From the NCBI GenBank assembly GCA_030596915.1, contig JAUVSX010000261.1:1-5278 (forward strand): 5,278 nt of DNA, written 5' to 3'. The notes beneath the pieces are model-generated. The model saw only the letters and a list, made by a program, of their open reading frames with translations, ran no database searches and was not told the origin of the DNA. Numbering within the stretch: the stretch's first letter is position 1; the number at the start of each line of letters is the position of its first letter. The stretch comes from Chloroflexota bacterium (GTDB lineage Bacteria > Chloroflexota > Anaerolineae > B4-G1). Shown here piece by piece: positions 1-4,968 of this stretch. Made by a program: the position numbers and the translations under genes.

Positions 1-558
1 ATGATCGAGGCAGGGTACCAGGATTTCGCCGATCGCTGGAACCCGATCCTGGACGTGTTCGACCAGGTGGGTGTCAGGTTCGCGCTGGAGGTGCACCCCA
101 GCGAGATCGCCTATGACTACTGGACCGCCAAGCGGGCGCTCGAGGCGATCGACCATCGTGAGACGCTGGGCTTCAACTTCGACCCGAGCCACCTGTATTG
201 GCAGATGGTAGACCCGGTCACGTTCGCGTACGATTTCGCGGACCGCATCTACCACATGCACGTCAAGGAGTCGGTGCTGGTGCTTGACGGGCGCAACGGC
301 ATACTGTCGTCCCACCTGCCCTTTGGTGACCATCGCCGAGGTTGGGACTTCGTGTCGCCTGGACGTGGGGGGGTTCCGTGGGAGCGGATATTCCGCGCGC
401 TCAACGACATCGACTACGACGGCCCCTACTCGATCGAGTGGGAGGACAACGGGATGAACCGCGATCAGGGGGCGCCGGAGGCATTGGCGATGGTCCGTCG
501 CCTATCTCTCACCCCATCGGGCGTTGCTTTCGACGATGCCTTTAGGTCACAAAGTTAG
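1..558 (+). CDS. Sugar phosphate isomerase/epimerase (xylose isomerase-like TIM barrel), 5'-truncated by the window edge
   Basis: This is the C-terminal 185 residues of a cytoplasmic metal-dependent TIM-barrel enzyme that interconverts sugar or polyol ketose epimers or isomers. Seen: E30 and H32 in a LEVHPSE strand, D61 with H64 in NFDPSH, H87 in HMHVKES, and E146 in YSIEWED. The E-D-H-E set matches the metal ligands of the D-tagatose 3-epimerase family (E152, D185, H211, E246). The D-to-H gap of 26 residues is identical, and the DxxH pair is kept. A GRGGVPW turn at 121-127 precedes the last strand. The first ligand normally lies near residue 150, so about 120 residues are missing. The ATG at base 1 is therefore probably an internal methionine. 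The gene sits 33 bp ahead of a Gfo/Idh/MocA oxidoreductase, which suggests a shared catabolic operon. The exact substrate cannot be read from the sequence. The C-terminal FRSQS is part of a duplicated segment. Confidence 0.88.
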   Translation: MIEAGYQDFADRWNPILDVFDQVGVRFALEVHPSEIAYDYWTAKRALEAIDHRETLGFNFDPSHLYWQMVDPVTFAYDFADRIYHMHVKESVLVLDGRNGILSSHLPFGDHRRGWDFVSPGRGGVPWERIFRALNDIDYDGPYSIEWEDNGMNRDQGAPEALAMVRRLSLTPSGVAFDDAFRSQS

Positions 559-580
559 CCTTCAGATCACAGAGTTAGGA
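541..580 (+). repeat. Tandem 20-bp duplication spanning the epimerase stop codon
   Basis: Units 541-560 and 561-580 match at 15 of 20 bases. The first 18 bases of each unit read FRSQS-stop. The three differences inside those 18 bases (TTT/TTC, AGG/AGA, CAA/CAG) are all third-position synonymous transitions. The first unit is in frame and supplies the real stop. The second lies 20 bases on, so it is out of frame. Its TAG overlaps the start of the Shine-Dalgarno of the next gene. Confidence 0.8.
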
Positions 581-582
581 GG
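577..582 (+). promoter_or_regulatory. Shine-Dalgarno of the Gfo/Idh/MocA oxidoreductase
   Basis: A perfect AGGAGG ends 9 nt before the ATG at 592. It fixes the first Met as the start, in preference to the in-frame Met at residue 10, which has no comparable site. Confidence 0.85.
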
Positions 583-591
583 GAGATCATC

Positions 592-1785
592 ATGAGCAAA
601 GGCACTGGATTCACCACGATGGCGGGGGCTAAGGCCGAGGGAGAGGCGCCCCACATCGGCGTCGGCATGCTTGGCTACGCCTTCATGGGTAAGGCACACA
701 CCAATGCGTACAAGAAGCTTCCCTACATGATCTATCCCCCTCCGGCTGTCCCGCAGCTTGCGGCTATCTGCGGGCGAGACGAGGAGGCAGTGGCGGAGGC
801 AGCGCGGCGATACGGCTACCAGGCCTACTACACCGATTGGCGTGAGATGCTGGAGGACGAGAACGTCCAGCTCTTCGACAACGGCGGCCCGAACTACATG
901 CACGCCGAGCCTTGCATCGTCGCAGCACAGGCGGGTAAGGCGATCCTGTGCGAGAAGCCACTGGCTCGCACCGCGGAGGAATCGAAGGAGATGCTCGACG
1001 CCGTCACAAAGGCGGGCGTCAAGCACATGGTGGCCTACAACTACCGCTTCGTGCCGGCGGTCCGCCAGGCCCGCAACCTGATCGAGAGCGGCGCGTTAGG
1101 CCAGATCTACCACTTCCGCGCGGTTTATCTGCAGGAATGGATTATGCCCCACTACGAAACGGGTATGATCTGGCGCGTGCAGAAGGAGCTGGCCGGCAGC
1201 GGCGCACTCGGCGACCTGGGCGCACACATCATCGACCTGGGCCGGTTCCTCATCGGCGAGATCGAGAGTGTGAGCGCGATGACGCGCACGTTCGTCAAGG
1301 AGCGCCCGTGGGACGACGGGCGCACCGGGACCGTCGACGTGGACGACGCCTTCGTTGCGGCCGTCGCGTTTGAGAACGGGGCAATCGGCACGCTGGAGGC
1401 CAGCCGCTTCGCCGCCGGTCGAAAGAACGGCCAGCGGTTCGAGATCAACGGCGAGAAGGGAACCATCAGCTTCAGCCTCGAGCGCCTGAACGAGCTGGAG
1501 GTCTACTGGGTCGGCGAGGAACCCAAGGAGACCCGGGGCTTCCACAACGTGATGGTCAGCGAATCCTACCACCCGTGGTGGGAATACTGGTGGCCTCAGG
1601 GGCACATCATCGGCTGGGAGCACTCCTTCGTGCACGAGATCACCCACTTGCTTGACTGCATCGTCAACGACAAGGATGTGGCGCCATACGGTGCGACCTT
1701 CGAGGATGGCTACCGCGCCGCCGTCGTGTGCGACGCGATCCTCGAATCGGCCGAGAAGAAGAAGCAGGTAGACATCACCTATTAG
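592..1785 (+). CDS. Gfo/Idh/MocA family NAD(P)-dependent oxidoreductase
   Basis: This is a complete 397-residue cytoplasmic dehydrogenase of the glucose-fructose oxidoreductase / inositol dehydrogenase / MocA family, which oxidises or reduces a sugar or cyclitol carbon using NAD(P). Seen: an N-terminal Rossmann fold starting at about residue 22 with a glycine-rich turn (G25, G28, G33); the family EKP signature at 121-123 with K122 as the catalytic lysine; YNYRFVPA at 149-156; and GDLGAHIID at 207-215. D208 and H212 correspond to Asp172 and His176 of Bacillus subtilis inositol dehydrogenase. The second domain is the alpha/beta sheet domain typical of the family, and the length is near normal. 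A 20-residue tail precedes the first strand. A strong ribosome site supports the start at 592. The gene is 33 bp downstream of a sugar epimerase gene and probably shares its transcript. The family is certain; the substrate is not. Confidence 0.95.
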   Translation: MSKGTGFTTMAGAKAEGEAPHIGVGMLGYAFMGKAHTNAYKKLPYMIYPPPAVPQLAAICGRDEEAVAEAARRYGYQAYYTDWREMLEDENVQLFDNGGPNYMHAEPCIVAAQAGKAILCEKPLARTAEESKEMLDAVTKAGVKHMVAYNYRFVPAVRQARNLIESGALGQIYHFRAVYLQEWIMPHYETGMIWRVQKELAGSGALGDLGAHIIDLGRFLIGEIESVSAMTRTFVKERPWDDGRTGTVDVDDAFVAAVAFENGAIGTLEASRFAAGRKNGQRFEINGEKGTISFSLERLNELEVYWVGEEPKETRGFHNVMVSESYHPWWEYWWPQGHIIGWEHSFVHEITHLLDCIVNDKDVAPYGATFEDGYRAAVVCDAILESAEKKKQVDITY

Positions 1786-1813
1786 TCGCGCGCAGCGCGT
1801 ATGAGACACGTCG

Positions 1814-1859
1814 GCCATCAGCCCTCGGCCTGGGTCCGTAGAGGCCGGGAGCTGATGGC
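1814..1859 (+). other. Long near-perfect hairpin between the oxidoreductase and DUF1786 genes
   Basis: Arms 1814-1831 and 1842-1859 pair over 17 of 18 positions around a 10-nt loop. The outer nine pairs (GCCATCAGC with GCTGATGGC) are perfect, then there is one C/A mismatch, then eight more pairs including one G.T. A smaller hairpin (CGCGC, loop GCA, GCGCG) occupies 1787-1799, directly after the stop codon. No run of T follows the large stem, so it is not a classical rho-independent terminator. It could be a 3'-end stabiliser, an attenuator or a protein-binding palindrome. Confidence 0.7.
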
Positions 1860-1865
1860 ACCTTC

Positions 1866-1877
1866 TATCACAATACA
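1866..1877 (+). promoter_or_regulatory. Possible -10 element giving a leaderless DUF1786 transcript
   Basis: TATCAC at 1866-1871 lies 6 bp before the ATG at 1878, so transcription from it would begin at or near the A of the start codon. No Shine-Dalgarno lies within 20 nt of that ATG; the nearest purine run (GGGAG, 1847-1851) is 26 nt away and buried in a hairpin. No good -35 box is visible, so this is a weak call. Confidence 0.25.
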
Positions 1878-2936
1878 ATGACCATAGAACGCATCCTAGC
1901 TATCGACGTTGGCGCCGGCACGCAGGACATCCTGCTTTGGGAGGCCGGCCAGCCGATGGAGAATAACGTCAAGCTGATCCTACCAGCGTGGACGACCATC
2001 CTGGCCCGGCAGGTGAAGCAGGCCACCCAGGCTGGCCGGCCGCTGTTCCTCACTGGCAACCTGATGGGCGGAGGGCCGCTGGTCAGCGCAATGAAGCGCC
2101 ATATGCGCGCCGGCTACCCGGTCTATGTGACGCCACGCGCCGCACTGACCATCCGCGACAACCTAGACCAGGTCCGCGAGCGGGGGTACGACATCGTCGA
2201 GGAGCCTCCCGATGTGCCCGACCTGTTGACCCTTCACACCCGCGACGTGGACCTGGCCGCGCTGGCGGACGCTCTTGCCCCCTTCGGGGTCACCATCCCG
2301 GAGACCGTCGCCATCGCGGTTCAGGACCACGGGGAATGCCTGGAGGGCTCCAATCGCCGCTTCCGCTTTCAGCTATGGCGCGAGTTCGTCGAAGGCGGCG
2401 GCAGCATGCTCGACTTGGCCTACCGGGAGCCCCCGTCCTGCTACACGCGTATGCTCGCCGTCCAGCGAGATGCCCCGGGCGCCATCCTGATGGACACCGG
2501 CCCCGCCGCCCTGTGGGGCATCCTCGAAGACGAGCGCGCGGCAGCCCACATGGATGAGGGCTTCATCGCCGTCAATGTGGGGAATCAGCACACGCTGGGC
2601 GTGCTTGCGCGGGGTGAGCGCATCCTGGGGTTATTCGAGCACCACACCGTGCTGATGGACCGCGAGAAACTGGCGCGCCTCGTCGAGCGGTTGCGATCAG
2701 GCATCCTGACAAACGACGAGGTCTTCGACGCACACGGGCACGGCGCCTACGTCGGCCCAGACTACGACCCCGAGGCCGGTTTCAAGTTCGTCGCGGTGAC
2801 CGGCCCGCAGCGCCAGATGGCCGCCGGCCTGGGCTTCCACTTCGCGGCGCCGTACGGCGACATGATGCTCACCGGCTCCTTCGGGCTAGTGACGGCGACG
2901 CGACGGCTGCTGGGCGACGACCCGAGCAATCGCTAG
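1878..2936 (+). CDS. DUF1786 (COG4012-like) family protein, ASKHA-type ATPase fold suspected
   Basis: This is a complete 352-residue soluble protein resembling the DUF1786 family, which is found in archaea and scattered bacteria. The family is sometimes labelled as related to pyruvate formate-lyase activation, without support in this sequence: no radical-SAM CxxxCxxC is present. Seen: an N-terminal AIDVGAGTQDILL strand-turn (8-20) resembling the phosphate-1 loop of the actin/hexokinase/Hsp70 superfamily; TGNLMGGGP at 59-67; QDHGE at 149-153; MDTGPAA at 205-211 as a phosphate-2-like loop; NVGNQHTLG at 233-241; FDAHGHGAY at 283-291; and PYGDMMLTGSFGL near the C-terminus. The many Asp, His and Gly clusters suggest a nucleotide and metal site. 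The start is set by the first strand beginning at residue 5, which leaves no room for a later Met. There is no Shine-Dalgarno. It lies 92 bp after the sugar dehydrogenase on the same strand; shared function is only a guess. Confidence 0.85.
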   Translation: MTIERILAIDVGAGTQDILLWEAGQPMENNVKLILPAWTTILARQVKQATQAGRPLFLTGNLMGGGPLVSAMKRHMRAGYPVYVTPRAALTIRDNLDQVRERGYDIVEEPPDVPDLLTLHTRDVDLAALADALAPFGVTIPETVAIAVQDHGECLEGSNRRFRFQLWREFVEGGGSMLDLAYREPPSCYTRMLAVQRDAPGAILMDTGPAALWGILEDERAAAHMDEGFIAVNVGNQHTLGVLARGERILGLFEHHTVLMDREKLARLVERLRSGILTNDEVFDAHGHGAYVGPDYDPEAGFKFVAVTGPQRQMAAGLGFHFAAPYGDMMLTGSFGLVTATRRLLGDDPSNR

Positions 2937-2982
2937 CCGACCTCCGCGTAGACCCCCTGGCCTCGGGCAGCCCAGTGCGCCC

Positions 2983-3083
2983 GGTAGGGACGGGGCTGGT
3001 CCCCGCCCGGCGCAACATCAACGCAAAGGCGCGATGGACGCCTTGGCGCAGGGCCAGACGGCAGGATGGGAATCCTGCCCTAC
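2983..3083. repeat. Pair of opposed GTAGGG-headed hairpins in the convergent gap
   Basis: The gap 2937-3233 between converging genes has no supportable gene. Hairpin one pairs 2987-2989 plus 2991-2995 with 3001-3008 (a GGGACGGGG arm with one bulged A, loop CTGGT). Hairpin two pairs GGCAGGAT (3060-3067) with ATCCTGCC (3072-3079), loop GGGA. Read outward-in, the first begins GTAGGGACGGGG on the plus strand and the second GTAGGGCAGGAT on the minus strand, so they look like inverted relatives. Between them, 3021-3036 (ACGCAAAGGCGCGATG) matches 14 of 16 bases of the repeat at 3801-3816. They may end transcription of the converging genes, but neither has a T tract. Two GGCGCC palindromes (3128-3133, 3153-3158) follow. 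Confidence 0.6.
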
Positions 3084-3233
3084 GACCCATAGGGGCGCTG
3101 GGATGCCGCCCAGGAGACCTCGACGATGGCGCCGAAGCCAGGAACCCGGTCCGGCGCCTCCGCGAGCACGCTGCTGAGAGGTCTGGGCAGCAATCCCAGT
3201 CTTGGTAGGTAGCTCTAAGCTTGATCTATCGTC

Positions 3234-3647
3234 TTACTCGGCCCCTGCGGCAGGCGCCATACCGAACGCCCTCCTCGTGCCAGGCAGCAAGCAGTAGATC
3301 AGAATCAGGCCGTTCAGGATCAGCGAGGGTGCCATGGCCTGCCAACTCGATGTCCCGATGAGCGAGATGATGCCCAGGACGAGGTTCAGCAGCGACAGCG
3401 CCGCCGCGAACACCCAGCCCTGCGGATTCACGTTCCACAGCATGCGCACCAGCCAGATGTAGATGGCCGCGTTGATGCCCCACAGGATAGCCCCAAACAG
3501 ATTGAAGGTGAAGAACCTGAAGACGCCGAAGGTGCCCTTGATGGGCCACAGGCCGAGCATCTGCAGGGTGTAGAAGATCGCCACAATCGCCGCGAGTGCG
3601 GCCAGAATGGCAAGAATCGTTACTCCGAACGGTCGCTTTTTGGTCAC
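3234..3647 (-). CDS. Small four-helix integral membrane protein of unknown function
   Basis: The product is 137 residues. It has a short basic N-terminus (TKKRP) and hydrophobic segments at about 8-29, 46-70, 77-98 and 105-121, separated by short loops; the tail (TRRAFGMAPAAGAE) is polar to small. The positive-inside rule, with basic residues before helix 1 and after helix 4, suggests both ends face the cytoplasm. No catalytic motif is visible and I do not recognise a named family. The opening, RPFGVTILAILA, is of a kind common in small multispan proteins of Chloroflexota and actinobacteria. The start is GTG at 3647, chosen because AAGGAGG lies 6 nt upstream. The gene has its own promoter candidate about 70 bp upstream of the start and converges on the DUF1786 gene, so it is probably monocistronic. 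There is no clear terminator after the stop; only a 5-bp stem at 3183-3199 is seen. Confidence 0.85.
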   Translation of the reverse strand: MTKKRPFGVTILAILAALAAIVAIFYTLQMLGLWPIKGTFGVFRFFTFNLFGAILWGINAAIYIWLVRMLWNVNPQGWVFAAALSLLNLVLGIISLIGTSSWQAMAPSLILNGLILIYCLLPGTRRAFGMAPAAGAE

Positions 3648-3653
3648 TTAATT

Positions 3654-3659
3654 CCTCCT
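3654..3659 (-). promoter_or_regulatory. Shine-Dalgarno of the small membrane protein
   Basis: AGGAGG on the minus strand, 6 nt before GTG at 3647. It decides a non-ATG start. Confidence 0.85.
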
Positions 3660-3719
3660 TGGATAATGGACGTGCAGCGCGCTGTCACAAACAGACCGAC
3701 CCCGAGTGGGATCGGCGTC

Positions 3720-3747
3720 ATTATCGCCGGGTGCCTAATAGTGTCAA
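3720..3747 (-). promoter_or_regulatory. Sigma70-type promoter candidate for the small membrane protein
   Basis: On the minus strand, a consensus -35 TTGACA (3747-3742) is followed after 16 bp by GATAAT (3725-3720), five of six matches to TATAAT. Transcription would start near 3713, giving a leader of about 65 nt. An inverted repeat, arms 3696-3703 and 3708-3715 with a 4-nt loop and one G.U on the minus-strand RNA, covers the predicted start site. It could be an operator or a 5' hairpin. Confidence 0.55.
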
Positions 3748-3792
3748 ATCGGGTGCAACGGCTGAAGGCGGACCGCGGACCAGATGGACCTC

Positions 3793-3816
3793 ACGCAAAG
3801 ACGCAAAGCCGCGAAG
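3793..3816. repeat. Three tandem 8-bp units of the ACGCAAAG type
   Basis: ACGCAAAG (3793-3800) and ACGCAAAG (3801-3808) are identical, and CCGCGAAG (3809-3816) is a variant. A related copy lies at 3021-3036. Non-coding repeats of this pattern are familiar from intergenic DNA of many environmental bacteria; their role is not known to me. Confidence 0.7.
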
Positions 3817-3835
3817 ACCAGGGAAGGGACCTGTC

Positions 3836-3862
3836 CGCAGATGTCACAGATTGCACAGATTG
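3836..3862. repeat. Three tandem 9-bp units of the CACAGATTG type
   Basis: CACAGATTG occurs twice in perfect tandem (3845-3853, 3854-3862), preceded by a degenerate unit CGCAGATGT (3836-3844). It is 19 bp from the ACGCAAAG array, in the same gap. Like that array, it resembles dispersed intergenic repeats and not a gene. Confidence 0.7.
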
Positions 3863-3890
3863 TGGAAGCGTCTGTCGGGAGTCACGGGCA

Positions 3891-3925
3891 ACGATGAAAC
3901 CAGCACCGGCTGTTCACGCCGGTGC
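3891..3925 (-). terminator. Hairpin terminator candidate after the cysteine-rich membrane protein
   Basis: Read on the minus strand, an 8-bp perfect GC-rich stem (GCACCGGC with GCCGGTGC, 3925-3918 and 3910-3903) with a 7-nt loop is followed by TGGTTTCATCG, a modest T-rich tail. It lies about 50 nt past the stop codon at 3976. The T run is short, so termination may be partial. Confidence 0.5.
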
Positions 3926-3962
3926 CGCCACACCACACCACTGTTCACGCCGGTGCCGCCAC
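3910..3962. repeat. 22-bp perfect direct repeat flanking a CACCA-rich spacer
   Basis: Bases 3910-3931 and 3941-3962 are identical (begins CTGTTCACG, ends CCGCCAC), separated by 9 bp (ACCACACCA). Each copy contains GCCGGTGC, one arm of the terminator hairpin, so the unique GCACCGGC at 3903-3910 could pair with either copy. Confidence 0.85.
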
Positions 3963-3975
3963 CGACGGGGACGCC

Positions 3976-4953
3976 CTATGGCTTCTGGTCGGTGACCCGC
4001 ACGACATTGCCGTCTTCGTCCAGTCCCAGGAAGTGAGGAACCGTCAGGTACCGTGCGTACGCGTTCGGGTCCGTCACACTGATCGTGTGCTCGACGCCAT
4101 TCGCTAGGAAAACGATGACGCCCTTGAACTGGGACTGTAGCTCGCCACCGTCAGGCCTGTCGGCGGGAGGCCAGTCGACGCCCGTTCCCAAGCCCTCCGC
4201 CGTCAGCGTGTCAAGGACTACGAGGCCCTCGACGTTCTCCGTCACACAAAACTCGTCCTGCTCGTAGACCTTCTCCGTCACGATCACGTGATCCCAGATC
4301 TCGCACTCGGACAGGACCACCTCCACCTCCTCGGATGTGTCCTCCGGGTCGGTGATCCAAACCGTGTAGCTCGTATACTCGCACGTCTCCGTGTCCAGCC
4401 ACTCCTCGGAGACATAGTGGCGCTCCTCCTCCCAGCGGTCCCCGTCTGGATTCAGTTGCACGATGATGAAGGCATCGCCCGAGACCTCGTAGAGTTCCTG
4501 CCCCAGTTCCTCGAAGTAGATGTTGTAGGCGTAGTCGTCGTAGTTCTCGATCTCGCGCTCAGTGAAACGGTCCCGCCGATCCTGCACCTCACACGTCTCG
4601 AGTACGACCGTGCACCGTCCGTCGGCCTCGCAATCCGTGCGCCAGCGCTCCATCGTCGTGATCTGAGGAGCCAGGACCTGGACCGTCGTCGCCCACGAGC
4701 CCGTCGCCTGGGCCGGGAGGTACGTCGCGGCCGCGGGCCCGGAGCACGCCCGGCCCAACATGACCACAGCGACAATCAGGATGATCACCAGCACAGCGAT
4801 GAGGGCGATCTCAACCAGCGAGGGGCGGCGGCGTGGCCGGCCGAGACCGCCACCGGAGGATGCGACGCTCGGTTGAGGCTGGACAGGTTCAGATGGGCCT
4901 GGTTCGGGCGGCGCTGGGGTTTCGTCCTTCTGGCGACGGCGTCCGGTCTTCAT
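3976..4953 (-). CDS. Single-pass membrane protein with an acidic, cysteine-rich extracytoplasmic domain, unknown function
   Basis: The product is 325 residues from the chosen ATG at 4953. It has a disordered Pro/Arg/Glu-rich cytoplasmic tail (1-45, with RPRRRP just before the membrane), one transmembrane helix at about 46-66, and a large Asp/Glu-rich outer domain. Cysteines lie at 70, 108, 114, 121, 191, 217 and 236; the last six could form three disulfides outside the cell. The domain contains a diverged duplication: W104..C108E..VVLETCE..D125 and W185..C191E..VVLSECE..D221. A further segment (about 255-325) follows with VIVFLANGVEH and LDEDGNVVRV strands. There is no lipobox, so it is anchored by the helix and not by lipid. 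An earlier in-frame ATG at 4959 is only 3 nt from the AGGGGG site, whereas 4953 is 9 nt away. It starts 13 bp after the preceding gene's stop, which suggests coupled translation. I do not recognise a named family. Confidence 0.8.
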   Translation of the reverse strand: MKTGRRRQKDETPAPPEPGPSEPVQPQPSVASSGGGLGRPRRRPSLVEIALIAVLVIILIVAVVMLGRACSGPAAATYLPAQATGSWATTVQVLAPQITTMERWRTDCEADGRCTVVLETCEVQDRRDRFTEREIENYDDYAYNIYFEELGQELYEVSGDAFIIVQLNPDGDRWEEERHYVSEEWLDTETCEYTSYTVWITDPEDTSEEVEVVLSECEIWDHVIVTEKVYEQDEFCVTENVEGLVVLDTLTAEGLGTGVDWPPADRPDGGELQSQFKGVIVFLANGVEHTISVTDPNAYARYLTVPHFLGLDEDGNVVRVTDQKP

Positions 4954-4962
4954 AGGCATTCA

Positions 4963-4968
4963 CCCCCT
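4963..4968 (-). promoter_or_regulatory. Shine-Dalgarno-like AGGGGG deciding between two starts
   Basis: AGGGGGTGA on the minus strand resembles the ideal AGGAGGTGA with one change. It overlaps the TAG stop (4969-4967) of the upstream gene, so ribosomes ending there could restart on the next gene. Confidence 0.5.

Noticed and set aside
562..1026. 154-residue minus-strand open frame opposite the oxidoreductase
   Set aside because: It lies antisense to a gene with clear family motifs; the open frame follows from GC-rich codon usage.
1096..1878. 260-residue minus-strand open frame
   Set aside because: It is a complementary-strand shadow of the oxidoreductase; there is no start context and no recognisable domain, and it runs through the intergenic hairpin.
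3183..3199. Terminator for the small membrane protein gene
   Set aside because: The stem has only 5 bp (CTGGG/CCCAG) and no T tract on either strand.
2975..3208. 77-residue plus-strand open frame in the convergent gap
   Set aside because: It translates hairpins and repeat DNA, is Arg-rich, has no good ribosome site and resembles no domain.
3793..3962. CRISPR array
   Set aside because: The repeats are too short or only two copies, and the spacers are not uniform or of array size.
3596..4036. 146-residue plus-strand open frame
   Set aside because: It crosses the membrane protein start, its promoter, tandem repeats and the direct repeat; its composition is not protein-like.
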